From contig CAJXAZ010000008.1 of the NCBI GenBank assembly GCA_913050015.1, positions 1-30,401 on the forward strand: a stretch of 30,401 nt of DNA, written 5' to 3'. The notes under the pieces were generated by a model. That model had not been told where the DNA came from and did not search any database. It was given only the letters and a program-made list of their open reading frames with translations. Every line of letters starts with the position of its first letter. Position 1 is the stretch's first letter. This document shows positions 23,101-30,401 of this stretch, piece after piece. The stretch comes from an uncultured Gammaproteobacteria bacterium. GTDB taxonomy: Bacteria; Pseudomonadota; Gammaproteobacteria; Magnimaribacterales; D2472. The translations under genes were made by a program, and so were the position numbers.

Positions 23101-23654
23101 ATACACGAATGATTAATACAGTTGAGGCACTTTTATTTGGTGCTGGAAGACCTTTAAGGCTATCAGAGATTAGGAGTCTTCTAGATTCTGATGGAATAAA
23201 TGCAGAGCTGTCCGAAATTAAACAAGTTATTAATATGCTTGAAGAAAGGCATGATGAGTCGTCTCTAGAGGTTGTTGAGGTTGCTTCAGGATTTAGGCTG
23301 CAAATAAAGGAAATATATAGTCCTTCATTGACCCATCTCTGGAACGAAAGAGCTCCAAGAATATCTAAGGCGTTAATGGAGACAATTTCGATAATAGCCT
23401 ACAAACAGCCAGTCACTAGAGGCGATATTGAAGATATAAGAGGAGTAAGTGTTAGCACTCAAGGTATAAGATCTTTGTTAGAAAGAAATTGGATTAAAGT
23501 TTCAGGCTTTAAGGATGTTCCTGGAAGACCAGCTTTGTACACTACAACAAAAGAATTTTTAGATGACCTAAATATAAAAAGTTTATCAAGCTTGCCTGAA
23601 CTTCCAGAGCCAATTCGTTTAGAAGACAATGAATTATTTTCTAAAGTTATATAG
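23097..23654 (+). CDS. scpB: Segregation and condensation protein B
   Basis: ScpB dimerises and binds the ScpA kleisin. The 185-residue protein has two winged-helix parts: NTVEALLFGAGRPLRLSEI at the start and ALMETISIIAYKQPVTRGDI in the middle. RGVSVSTQGIRSLLERNWIK and GRPALYTTTKEFL follow. TTG at 23097 is chosen as start because AAGGAG lies 7 nt upstream; ATG at 23109 is the alternative but sits 19 nt from that site. It overlaps scpA by 4 nt and is followed by rluB after 18 nt. Confidence 0.95.
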   Translation: MNTRMINTVEALLFGAGRPLRLSEIRSLLDSDGINAELSEIKQVINMLEERHDESSLEVVEVASGFRLQIKEIYSPSLTHLWNERAPRISKALMETISIIAYKQPVTRGDIEDIRGVSVSTQGIRSLLERNWIKVSGFKDVPGRPALYTTTKEFLDDLNIKSLSSLPELPEPIRLEDNELFSKVI

Positions 23655-23672
23655 TTTTTATAGCTACTGATA

Positions 23673-24404
23673 ATGTCAGAAAGATTACAAAAATACCTAG
23701 CTAAAGCAGGCATTGGATCAAGACGTTCTTGCGAAACGCTCATTCACCAAGGAAAGGTAATAGTTAACGGCGAAGTTGCTAAAATAGGTTCTTCTGTTTC
23801 AGACACAGATGTTGTTGAATTTGATAATAAAGTTGTAAGAGTTAAGGCAGATATACTTAAGGTCTTAATGCTTAATAAGCCTGAGGGTGTTTTATCATCT
23901 TCAGCAAGAGAGAAAAATATACCAATTGTTTACGATTACTTGCCGAACTCTTTCAATCAAAGGGACTGGATATCAATTGGCCGTTTGGATATAAATACTT
24001 CTGGACTGATGCTTTTTACAAATGATGGGGGTTTTGCAAATCACTGTATGCATCCTTCTAATACATTGGATAGAGAGTATTTGGTTAGAGCGAGGGGAGA
24101 ATTCACCTTAGAGAAAAAGAAACAAATGCTTAATGGGATAATGATTGAAGATCAAATTCATAAATTTACAGACGTTGTTGAAGGTGAAAAAAATGGAACC
24201 AATCAATGGTTCTCCGTTTGTCTAGTTAGTGGTAAGAATCGAGAAGTAAGAAAAATATTTCAATCATTAGATCTTGAAGTAAGCAGACTAAAGAGAACAA
24301 GGTTTGGTCCTATCTTTCTTCCATCAACTCTACAAAAGGGCAAAGTTAAAGAATTAGAAGAAACTGATATTGATGCATTGAAAAATTATGGTAAAAATCC
24401 TTAA
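23673..24404 (+). CDS. rluB: 23S rRNA pseudouridine synthase, RluB type
   Basis: RluB makes pseudouridine 2605 in 23S rRNA. An S4 RNA-binding domain (residues 1-47, RLQKYLAKAGIGSRRSCE) precedes the RsuA-type catalytic domain. That domain has LMLNKPEGVLSS, the catalytic aspartate in GRLDINTSGLMLFTNDG, and the closing GKNREVRKIFQSL and RLKRTRFGP. At 243 residues it lacks the long charged tail of E. coli RluB (291). The scpA-scpB-rluB order supports RluB over RluE or RluF. It overlaps the next gene by 17 nt. Confidence 0.92.
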   Translation: MSERLQKYLAKAGIGSRRSCETLIHQGKVIVNGEVAKIGSSVSDTDVVEFDNKVVRVKADILKVLMLNKPEGVLSSSAREKNIPIVYDYLPNSFNQRDWISIGRLDINTSGLMLFTNDGGFANHCMHPSNTLDREYLVRARGEFTLEKKKQMLNGIMIEDQIHKFTDVVEGEKNGTNQWFSVCLVSGKNREVRKIFQSLDLEVSRLKRTRFGPIFLPSTLQKGKVKELEETDIDALKNYGKNP

Positions 24405-24984
24405 GGCTAAAAAAGCCCACGCATTTCTATTAGAAATATCAAAAAAAAAGCAGCATGATAGCTTTCACAAGTTCATGCAAACAGCAGATATTATTTCCAT
24501 TGAATCAAGACTTGATGAATCTCTTTCGCTAAAATTTTTTTTAATTAAGACAATAATTGGTCAGCAAGTATCTGTTAAGGCTGCAGAATCTATATGGTTG
24601 AAAGTGAAAACTGTTTTAAGTAACTCCCCCAATAATATTTCCTTGGACTTACTAAGGCAGCAAGGCTTATCGACACCTAAGGCTTCATATGTCCAAGGAA
24701 TTATTCTAGATAAGAAAATTCAGTCACTAGATAAGACTTCTTTAAAGAAATTATCCGATGAAGATTTATCTAATCTTTTTTTAGGTATTAAAGGAGTAGG
24801 CCCATGGACGCTTGGAATTATAAGAATGTTTTATATTCAAGACAGCAATGTTTTTTTAAAAGGAGATTTAGCTATTAATAAGGCTTTAGGTAATTTTTTT
24901 AATTCAGTTACTTTCAGCGGAGAGGACTACTCTCCTTATCAAACATATCTATGCCTTTACTTATGGAGAAGTCTTAAGAGTTAA
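24388..24984 (+). CDS. DNA-3-methyladenine glycosylase II-like (AlkA family, short form)
   Basis: AlkA-type enzymes remove alkylated bases from DNA. The 198-residue protein holds only the two helical lobes: IKTIIGQQVSVKAAESIW (about residues 53-70) and the helix-hairpin-helix LGIKGVGPWTLGIIRMF (about 132-148). The catalytic aspartate Asp160 is in FLKGDLAINKAL. It lacks the N-terminal domain of E. coli AlkA (282 residues) and so resembles the compact Mag/AlkA forms. The residue before the catalytic Asp is Gly, where E. coli has a second Asp. It overlaps rluB by 17 nt, and its 3' end overlaps convergent yciK by 11 nt. Confidence 0.88.
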   Translation: MVKILKAKKAHAFLLEISKKKQHDSFHKFMQTADIISIESRLDESLSLKFFLIKTIIGQQVSVKAAESIWLKVKTVLSNSPNNISLDLLRQQGLSTPKASYVQGIILDKKIQSLDKTSLKKLSDEDLSNLFLGIKGVGPWTLGIIRMFYIQDSNVFLKGDLAINKALGNFFNSVTFSGEDYSPYQTYLCLYLWRSLKS

Positions 24985-25729
24985 AGGCATTAAATTCTAT
25001 ATATCTAATATCTTTATTTTCACTTTCCGAAGAGAAAAACCATAAATAATAATTCAGGAGAGATGACGCGTCTTTAAGGCCTGAGGGATCTTCAGCCGGA
25101 TAGGCATATGCCCTCATAGATGTTCTTGTAGCTCCTGGATCAAAGTTAAATACTTTAATTTTTGAAAGAGGTTCCAATTCCTCCTGTAATATTTCTGATA
25201 AAGATTTAACTGCAGCTTTAGAGATTGCATAAGCACCCCAGAATGCCTTTCCTTTTGTCGCAACGCCAGATGATGTAAATATAATTCTTGGCTTTTCAGA
25301 ATTCTCCATCAAGGGGCTTAAATATTTGGCTAATAAAAATGAACTTGTTAAATTAGTGTTTAAAACTTTTTGCCATGTATTCAGATCAAAATCAGTGATA
25401 GAGGACATTTTTCCAAGTATGGCGGCATTATTAATAATTCCATCCAAGCAGGATGTATTTTTAGATATTACTTCTGCCAGTTCTTTGGACTTATCTTCAT
25501 CTAAAATATTTAAGTCACATTTTACAATCATCGGATCAGTTTTATATTTCTTAACAATCTCATCGTATATTTTATTTAAGGCATCTTCACTTCTTCCATG
25601 AAGAATAACGTTGGCCCCAAATTCACTAAGGCCAAGTGCAATCTCTCTTCCTATGCCTTTTGATGCACCTGTTACTAATATATTTTTTTTATCAAGAAAC
25701 CCTTTCTCAAAATCAAAATTCAATTTCAT
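24974..25729 (-). CDS. yciK: YciK-family short-chain oxidoreductase
   Basis: This is an SDR-fold NAD(P)-dependent oxidoreductase of unknown substrate. It has the nucleotide motif TGASKGIGREIA (about residues 20-31), the NNAAI motif, a catalytic Ser in IIFTSSGV, and AYAISKAA (Tyr and Lys of YxxxK). DPGATRTSMRAYAYPAEDP is typical of YciK. The 251-residue length is normal. The order ubiG-phosphatase-yciK matches Pseudomonas and relatives. It starts 2 nt after the phosphatase gene. Confidence 0.88.
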   Translation of the reverse strand: MKLNFDFEKGFLDKKNILVTGASKGIGREIALGLSEFGANVILHGRSEDALNKIYDEIVKKYKTDPMIVKCDLNILDEDKSKELAEVISKNTSCLDGIINNAAILGKMSSITDFDLNTWQKVLNTNLTSSFLLAKYLSPLMENSEKPRIIFTSSGVATKGKAFWGAYAISKAAVKSLSEILQEELEPLSKIKVFNFDPGATRTSMRAYAYPAEDPSGLKDASSLLNYYLWFFSSESENKDIRYIEFNAFNS

Positions 25730-25731
25730 AA

Positions 25732-26391
25732 TTAATCCAACAATGAAATAATTTCACTTGCTTGATCAACAAACATAGTTTCATTTCTATTATATTTCTG
25801 AGGTAATGAATATCCATAAAGACACCCAATCGTTTTAGTCCCTGCATTCATACCAGCTTCTATATCCCCAGGATGATCTCCAATGTAAACACAATCACTA
25901 GGGTTAATATTTAAATTAGAGCATGCAAGAAGTATGCCCTCTGGATCAGGTTTAATATTTTTAACATGATCTGGACAAATAAGAATTCTAGATGAATCAA
26001 AAATGCTAAAATTTTCAATTAAAGGCTTGGCATATTTCAAAGGTTTATTTGTTACCACTCCATAGGGTATATCACAAAAGTCTAGGTGCTTAATAAGCTC
26101 TTCTATGCCATTAAACGGCTTTGATTTATTTGTTAAGTTTTTCTTATATTCAATTAACAGCTCTTTACGATACTTTTCAAGATCAGGATCATTGCTAGAT
26201 ATCTTAAAACCTATTTCTACTAGTTTTCCAGAACCTTCAGAGACATTTGAACGAATAACATTGCCATCAAGCTCATCTCTATTATTAGCCTTTAAAATAT
26301 TATTTAAAGAATGTATAAAATCTAAGGCAGTATCAACAAGCGTGCCATCTAGATCAAATAATACAAGTTTTGTTTTATGGCTTTCTTGCAT
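25732..26391 (-). CDS. HAD phosphatase, MupP (N-acetylmuramic acid 6-phosphate phosphatase) or Gph type
   Basis: This is a 219-residue HAD hydrolase with motif I DLDGTLVDT (Asp13, Asp15), motif II VVTNKP, motif III lysine in KPDPEG, and motif IV IGDHPGDIEAG. It would usually be labelled phosphoglycolate phosphatase. The stretch ILICPDHVKNIKPDPEGILL and the place between ubiG and yciK match what I recall of Pseudomonas MupP. MupP dephosphorylates MurNAc 6-phosphate in a peptidoglycan-recycling route that bypasses de novo UDP-MurNAc synthesis. That specificity is inferred from context; amgK and murU are not in the window. It overlaps ubiG by 17 nt. Confidence 0.85.
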   Translation of the reverse strand: MQESHKTKLVLFDLDGTLVDTALDFIHSLNNILKANNRDELDGNVIRSNVSEGSGKLVEIGFKISSNDPDLEKYRKELLIEYKKNLTNKSKPFNGIEELIKHLDFCDIPYGVVTNKPLKYAKPLIENFSIFDSSRILICPDHVKNIKPDPEGILLACSNLNINPSDCVYIGDHPGDIEAGMNAGTKTIGCLYGYSLPQKYNRNETMFVDQASEIISLLD

Positions 26392-27067
26392 ACATCATAT
26401 AGTTAACACCAAGATCATTATTTAAATTAGCTTTGTGGGTAAGGGGGTTATAGAACATACCTTTTGTTTCAATCATTTCAGCATCGCCATTTCTTACAAA
26501 AGAAGCTAATGCAGATGGCTTGATAAACTTATTAAATTCGTGAGTACCTTTTGGTAGTATGTTGAAAATATATTCAGCACCTACGATCGCAGTAATCCAT
26601 GATCTAGGATTTTTATTTATAGTTGATAGAAAAAGAAGGCCTTTTGGTTTTAAAAGATCTATACATGTCTTTACTAGCAGTTCCGGATCTGGAACATGCT
26701 CCAAAACTTCTAGGCAAGTTACAACATCAAACTTTTCTTCTGAATCGGCAAGTAACTGCTCTGCAGTCATCTCAATATATGTAATAGATTTATCGTTTTC
26801 TTTTGCATGCATTTTAGCGATTTTTATTCCTGGTCCTGCTGCATCTATACCAGTTACATTGGCTCCAAAGTCGTGAAGAGCTTCGGCTAAAATTCCTCCA
26901 CCACAACCAACATCAAGTAGATTTTTTCCAGATAAATCTACTTTGCCTGCAATATAATTAGCCCTTAAGGGGTTGATAATATGTAAAGGTTTAAACTCAC
27001 CTGTCTTATCCCACCACTTCTCAGCTAGCTCTGCAAACTTTTGAACCTCTTGTTGATCAATATTCAT
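26375..27067 (-). CDS. ubiG: Ubiquinone biosynthesis O-methyltransferase UbiG
   Basis: UbiG performs both O-methylations of ubiquinone synthesis. The 230-residue protein opens with FAELAEKWWDKTGEFKPLH and NPLRANYI. The SAM motif LLDVGCGGGILAEAL lies at about residues 50-64, followed by TCLEVLEHVPDPE, LFLSTINKNPRSW and GTHEFNKFIKP. Length and motifs are typical. It is the first gene of a three-gene run with the phosphatase and yciK. Its upstream 188-bp gap is shared with divergent pntA. Only a weak AAAGG lies about 12 nt before the ATG. Confidence 0.96.
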   Translation of the reverse strand: MNIDQQEVQKFAELAEKWWDKTGEFKPLHIINPLRANYIAGKVDLSGKNLLDVGCGGGILAEALHDFGANVTGIDAAGPGIKIAKMHAKENDKSITYIEMTAEQLLADSEEKFDVVTCLEVLEHVPDPELLVKTCIDLLKPKGLLFLSTINKNPRSWITAIVGAEYIFNILPKGTHEFNKFIKPSALASFVRNGDAEMIETKGMFYNPLTHKANLNNDLGVNYMMYARKP

Positions 27068-27124
27068 TGGGTTATTTTACCTTTAATAAATTAATTTAAA
27101 TACAACTTAATAGCCAATCCTATT

Positions 27125-27139
27125 TGTAGTAAAACTACA
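27125..27139. repeat. Perfect inverted repeat in the ubiG-pntA divergent gap
   Basis: TGTAGT and ACTACA are perfect 6-bp arms around AAA. A second short inverted repeat, ATATG/CATAT at 27141-27154, follows. The sequence ACTACATA at 27134-27141 recurs, inverted, in the palindrome before scpA. The remaining gap is A/T-rich with loose -35-like elements TTGATT (27178) and TTGACT (27187) and TAATAA/TAATAT around 27202-27210, a plausible but unclear pntA promoter. Confidence 0.35.
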
Positions 27140-27255
27140 TATATGAATCCATATTAACCAGCTTTTAAGGGGCTATATTGATTTTATTGACTTTTAATAA
27201 CTAATAATATTTACTTCACTACAAGTACAACTTTATAAACTATACAAATAAAAAA

Positions 27256-28374
27256 GTGATTATCTCAGCCCTAAAATCTAGTGATCAGAAAGACCTCAGA
27301 TCACCAATCCATCCTGATACTATTTCAGCACTAATCGATTTAGGTGCTGATGTTTTTTTTGAGCATGGAATAGGTGAGGGTATTTTTACTTCTGATATGG
27401 ATTTTGAAAATCTTGGTTTAAAGTCATCTAGTAGAGAGGATTGTATTGCCAGTTCAGATCTTGTAATTTCCAACCAACCTTTATCTAGTGAAGAAGTTAA
27501 GAGTATGAAATCAGGGGCAACCTTACTTGGCATGGTTAATCCATTTTCTAACCAAGAGTTAATAAATTGCTGTGCAGAAAATAAAATTAATTTAGTTAGC
27601 ATGGAATTTATTCCAAGAATAACCAGGGCTCAAAAAATGGATGTCCTAAGTTCACAGGCCAACCTTGCTGGCTACTCTGCTGTTATTGAGTCTTCAAGAC
27701 ATCTATCCACTGCGCTTCCTATGATGATGACTGCAGCTGGAACTCTTAAGCCTGCTAGGGTTTTTATAATTGGAGTTGGTGTTGCAGGTCTTCAAGCAAT
27801 CGCAACTGCTAAAAGACTGGGTGCAAGAGTAGAGGCATTTGATACAAGAGACGTAGTCGAAGAACAGGTTAACTCACTAGGTGCTAAATTTGTAAAAATA
27901 GACTTAGGGGAAACGGGGGAAACAGATCAAGGATATGCGAAGGAACTAACCCCAGAACAAATAATAAAACAAAAAGATTTACAGTCAGAAGTTTGCGCAA
28001 GATCAGATATCGTTATAACAACAGCTCAGCTTTTTGGAAGACCAGCACCTCAACTTATAGATAGCAAAACAATTGATAAAATGAAACCAGGAAGCGTCAT
28101 TTTTGACATGGCTGTTGAATCAGGTGGAAATGTAGAAGGATCAGTAGTTGATGAGGTGGTTATTAAAAATGGTGTAAAGATTATTGGTGTTTCTAACTTA
28201 GCTTCAAGCGTATCAGGTCACGCCTCTTTAGCCCTATCAAATAATTTTAATCATTGGATATGCGACTTTTATGACAAAGATACTAGTTCTATAAACTTTG
28301 ATTTCGAAGATGAAATTGTTAAAAGCAGTGTGATTGCCTTTGATGGAAAAATACTTAATGAGAGGTTTCAATAA
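27256..28374 (+). CDS. pntA: NAD(P) transhydrogenase alpha subunit, domain I (PntAA)
   Basis: PntAA is the NAD(H)-binding part of the proton-translocating transhydrogenase, which makes NADPH from NADH using the proton gradient. The 372-residue protein shows the R-Q-D loop pattern (PRITRAQKMDVLSSQANLAGY), the NAD motif GVGVAGLQAIATAKRLGARV with AFDTRD following, and DMAVESGGNVEGS. The membrane helices of fused PntA are absent and are encoded by the next gene. The first 30 residues depart from the usual KExxPGExRVAxTP form. The start is GTG with no Shine-Dalgarno. It overlaps pntAB by one base. Confidence 0.94.
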   Translation: MIISALKSSDQKDLRSPIHPDTISALIDLGADVFFEHGIGEGIFTSDMDFENLGLKSSSREDCIASSDLVISNQPLSSEEVKSMKSGATLLGMVNPFSNQELINCCAENKINLVSMEFIPRITRAQKMDVLSSQANLAGYSAVIESSRHLSTALPMMMTAAGTLKPARVFIIGVGVAGLQAIATAKRLGARVEAFDTRDVVEEQVNSLGAKFVKIDLGETGETDQGYAKELTPEQIIKQKDLQSEVCARSDIVITTAQLFGRPAPQLIDSKTIDKMKPGSVIFDMAVESGGNVEGSVVDEVVIKNGVKIIGVSNLASSVSGHASLALSNNFNHWICDFYDKDTSSINFDFEDEIVKSSVIAFDGKILNERFQ

Positions 28375-28646
28375 TGGAAACATACATGTTGCTAGGTTTT
28401 GTCTTAATACTATCTATTTATCTAGGCCTAGAGCTGATCTCCAAGGTTCCTAGTACGCTTCACACTCCTTTAATGTCAGGTGCAAATGCAATTTCTGGAA
28501 TTGCTTTAGTTGGCGCCTTGGTGCTTTCAACCAATAGCAACCTTCAAGGTGTTATTGCTTTCTTCGCAGTAACTTTTGCTTCAATAAATGTATTTGGCGG
28601 CTATTTAGTAACAAACAGAATGTTAAAAATGTTTAAGAAGAAATAA
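28374..28646 (+). CDS. pntAB: NAD(P) transhydrogenase alpha subunit, membrane part (PntAB)
   Basis: This is a 90-residue membrane protein corresponding to the C-terminal helices of E. coli PntA. About three hydrophobic helices are seen (2-20, 38-55, 60-80). The family stretch STLHTPLMSGANAISGIALVG contains the conserved HTPLMS and NAISG motifs near the proton channel, and GGYLVTNRML lies at the end. ATG at 28374 overlaps the pntA stop (TAATG), and pntB follows after 2 nt. The split of alpha into two genes is the arrangement known from Rhodospirillum rubrum and many marine bacteria. Confidence 0.95.
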   Translation: METYMLLGFVLILSIYLGLELISKVPSTLHTPLMSGANAISGIALVGALVLSTNSNLQGVIAFFAVTFASINVFGGYLVTNRMLKMFKKK

Positions 28647-28648
28647 TT

Positions 28649-30028
28649 ATGGAATTTTTTAGTGAAATATCAGCTATACAGAATATTGTTTACATAATCT
28701 CATCAATATTATTTATTACTGGCATCAAGATGCTTGGCAAGGAAGATACCGCAGTTAAAGGTAATTTCTTGTCAGCTTTTGCAATGTTCATCGCTGTCGG
28801 CATCACTGTTATTGGAGTAGTTGATCCATTTGTACTTTTAATAGGTATAGCTCTGGGTGCAATAATTGGCTCGTCAATAGCTCTTAAAGTGAAGATGACA
28901 TCTATCCCTGAAATGGTTGCATTATTTAATGGCTTCGGAGGTCTGGCAACATTCCTCATAGCATGGTCGGAATTTAATTCTATTCCTGATAACCTATTTC
29001 AACATATCTTAATTGTTGTAACAGTCTTTATTGGTGGAGTTACTTTTACAGGAAGTTTGATTGCGTATGGCAAACTTTCAGAGAAAATAAAAATAGCTAA
29101 AACATCAATAATTACAAAGATATTTACAACAGTTTTTTATGCATCATTAATTTTCTTAACATACAGCATAGTCCAGCCTGTTATGCCGATATTAGATTTT
29201 GATTTCTTTACAGTTCTTCTTGTTTTAACTCTTCTTGCTGGAATAGGCTTTGTATTGCCTATAGGTGGAGGGGATATGCCGGTTGTAATTTCTTTGTTAA
29301 ATTCGTTATCAGGAATTGCAGCAGCATTCGCAGGACTTCTCCTGCTTAATAATGTACTAATAGTTGCTGGTTCTTTAGTGGGAGCAAGTGGCCTAATTTT
29401 GACTATCATCATGGCTAAGGCGATGAATCGATCAATTACTAATATCTTATTCGTTGGTTATGCAAGCTCATCAAGCAGCTCAACTTCAGAAGAGCAGGGC
29501 GAAGTTAGTCCTATAAGTGTTGGAGATGCGTATTTAATCTTAGAGAGCGCTAGCTCTGTTTTAATTGTCCCAGGTTATGGAATGGCTGTTGCTCAAGCTC
29601 AACATGTCGTAAGAGAGCTAGGAGAGCTTCTTGAGGCTAATGGAACAGAGGTTAAGTATGGAATACATCCTGTTGCCGGAAGAATGCCAGGCCATATGAA
29701 TGTATTATTGGCAGAGGCTAACGTCCCTTATGATGTATTAGCTGAGCCTGATGATGTTAATCCAACAATGGATGCCGTAGATGTAGCTGTTGTTATAGGA
29801 GCTAATGATGTTGTTAACCCATCAGCAACCGAAGAGCCAGGAAGTCCAATTTATGGAATGCCAATTATAGAAGTTCATAAAGCTAAGACAGTTTTTGTTC
29901 TTAAAAGATCTATGTCATCTGGTTTTGCTGGCGTACAAAATCCTTTATTTTTCAAGCAAAATACCCGAATGTTATTTGGAGATGCTAAAGAATCTATCGG
30001 TGGTTTAGTATCTGAATTTAAAGAGTAA
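28649..30028 (+). CDS. pntB: NAD(P) transhydrogenase beta subunit
   Basis: PntB carries membrane helices (about residues 1-265) and the NADP(H)-binding domain III. Visible are GLATFLIAW, FTGSLIAYGKL and GGGDMPVVISLLNSLSG in the membrane part. A Ser-rich linker (about 272-279) follows. Domain III motifs are VPGYGMAVAQAQ, HPVAGRMPGHMNVLLAEA, VIGANDVVNP and LKRSMSSGFAGVQNPLF. At 459 residues it is complete. It ends the pnt operon, 81 bp before gyrA. No clear terminator hairpin follows; the inverted repeat at 30055-30069 has no T-run. Confidence 0.96.
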   Translation: MEFFSEISAIQNIVYIISSILFITGIKMLGKEDTAVKGNFLSAFAMFIAVGITVIGVVDPFVLLIGIALGAIIGSSIALKVKMTSIPEMVALFNGFGGLATFLIAWSEFNSIPDNLFQHILIVVTVFIGGVTFTGSLIAYGKLSEKIKIAKTSIITKIFTTVFYASLIFLTYSIVQPVMPILDFDFFTVLLVLTLLAGIGFVLPIGGGDMPVVISLLNSLSGIAAAFAGLLLLNNVLIVAGSLVGASGLILTIIMAKAMNRSITNILFVGYASSSSSSTSEEQGEVSPISVGDAYLILESASSVLIVPGYGMAVAQAQHVVRELGELLEANGTEVKYGIHPVAGRMPGHMNVLLAEANVPYDVLAEPDDVNPTMDAVDVAVVIGANDVVNPSATEEPGSPIYGMPIIEVHKAKTVFVLKRSMSSGFAGVQNPLFFKQNTRMLFGDAKESIGGLVSEFKE

Positions 30029-30043
30029 TTCATATATAAATTA

Positions 30044-30069
30044 TGCTAAAATATTCCTTAAATTAAGGA
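30044..30069 (+). promoter_or_regulatory. Extended -10 promoter and start-site inverted repeat before gyrA
   Basis: TGCTAAAAT at 30044-30052 is a good extended -10 (TG-n-TAAAAT); the -35 position inside the end of pntB is poor. A perfect inverted repeat, TCCTTA/TAAGGA around AAT (30055-30069), sits where transcription should start. The leader would be about 50 nt. No Shine-Dalgarno precedes the gyrA ATG. Confidence 0.45.
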
Positions 30070-30109
30070 CATATTTTCCATAATCTTTTTACATAAAAAA
30101 ACCTAATAT

Positions 30110-30401
30110 ATGAGTGATTTTGCAAAAGAAATAATTTCAGTAAATATAGAAGATGAGCTCAAGCAGTCTTATCTCAGTTATGCTCTAAGTGTAATTCATG
30201 GCAGGGCTCTTCCAGACATAAGAGATGGTTTTAAGCCGGTCCATAGAAGAATTCTCTACGCTATGTATGATCTTAAAAATTCATATAACAAACCTTACAA
30301 AAAATCTGCCAGAGTCGTAGGTGATGTTATTGGTAAGTATCACCCTCACGGTGATAGTGCTGTATACGATGCCATGGTAAGAATGGCTCAAGACTTCTCC
30401 A
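30110..30401 (+). CDS. gyrA: DNA gyrase subunit A, N-terminal part
   Basis: GyrA is the breakage-reunion subunit of DNA gyrase. The gene is cut by the right edge; 97 residues are visible. It aligns without gaps to E. coli GyrA: VNIEDELKQSYLSYALSVI, GRALPDIRDGFKPVHRRILY, KKSARVVGDVIGKYHPHGDS. The quinolone-resistance positions keep the sensitive-type residues Ser83 and Asp87. The catalytic tyrosine (122) lies beyond the edge. MSDFAKEI supports the ATG at 30110. Confidence 0.97.
   Translation, partial: MSDFAKEIISVNIEDELKQSYLSYALSVIHGRALPDIRDGFKPVHRRILYAMYDLKNSYNKPYKKSARVVGDVIGKYHPHGDSAVYDAMVRMAQDFS

Noticed and set aside
27068..27255. Riboswitch or small RNA in the ubiG-pntA gap, or in the aroG-scpA gap at 22107-22302
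   Set aside because: I could not recognise any known riboswitch core or stable GC-containing hairpin; both gaps are plain A/T-rich DNA apart from the short inverted repeats listed.
29455..29500. Ser-codon-rich stretch in pntB as a simple repeat or phase-variation tract
   Set aside because: Mixed Ser codons without a uniform repeat unit; it fits the flexible linker between the membrane part and domain III.
30055..30069. Inverted repeat after pntB as its terminator
   Set aside because: The stem is only 6 bp, A/T-rich and without a following T-run.

Overview
This window looks like a piece of a compact, AT-rich gammaproteobacterial chromosome. Gene order is the main evidence. Several blocks follow classic gammaproteobacterial arrangements: miaA-hflK-hflC-purA, nrdR-ribD-ribBA-ribH-nusB, thiL-pgpA, xseB-ispA-dxs, scpA-scpB-rluB and ubiG-(MupP/Gph)-yciK. 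The low GC, tiny or negative intergenic spacing and missing operon members (hfq/hflX, riboflavin synthase) suggest a streamlined marine lineage such as SAR86. That assignment is inference from memory of such genomes, not a computed placement. I see no rRNA, tRNA, CRISPR, IS element, integrase or prophage block.

Layout. 1-4377 (+): end of a PII gene, miaA, the HflK/HflC membrane protease regulator pair and purA. 4380-9759 (-): nth, then a tight glyA-nrdR-ribD-ribBA(X)-ribH-nusB run for one-carbon metabolism, dNTP control, riboflavin and antitermination. 9792-12701 (+): a small LETM1-like protein, a thiolase, thiL and pgpA. 12672-22106 (-): aroG, a DnaT-like protein, a lambda-P-like protein, a two-gene RND exporter preceded by a striking pair of perfect palindromes, then xseB-ispA-dxs (isoprenoid precursors). 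22303-24984 (+): scpA-scpB-rluB and a short AlkA-like glycosylase. 24974-27067 (-): ubiG, a MupP/Gph phosphatase and yciK. 27256-30028 (+): three-subunit proton-translocating transhydrogenase pntAA-pntAB-pntB. 30110-end (+): start of gyrA.

Most of the window is housekeeping. The parts most worth a second look are: (i) the DnaT-like/lambda-P-like pair at 19.7-21.1 kb, which looks like a phage-derived helicase-loading module resident in the chromosome; (ii) the two abutting perfect palindromes (25 and 22 bp) in front of the RND exporter; (iii) the exporter's adaptor, in which the two lipoyl halves are joined with no alpha-hairpin between them; (iv) a ribBA whose GTP cyclohydrolase II half has no cysteines, in an operon lacking riboflavin synthase; (v) an endonuclease III with non-canonical C-terminal cysteine spacing; (vi) a miaA with no standard start codon ahead of its P-loop. 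All three convergent gene junctions have no room for a separate terminator.
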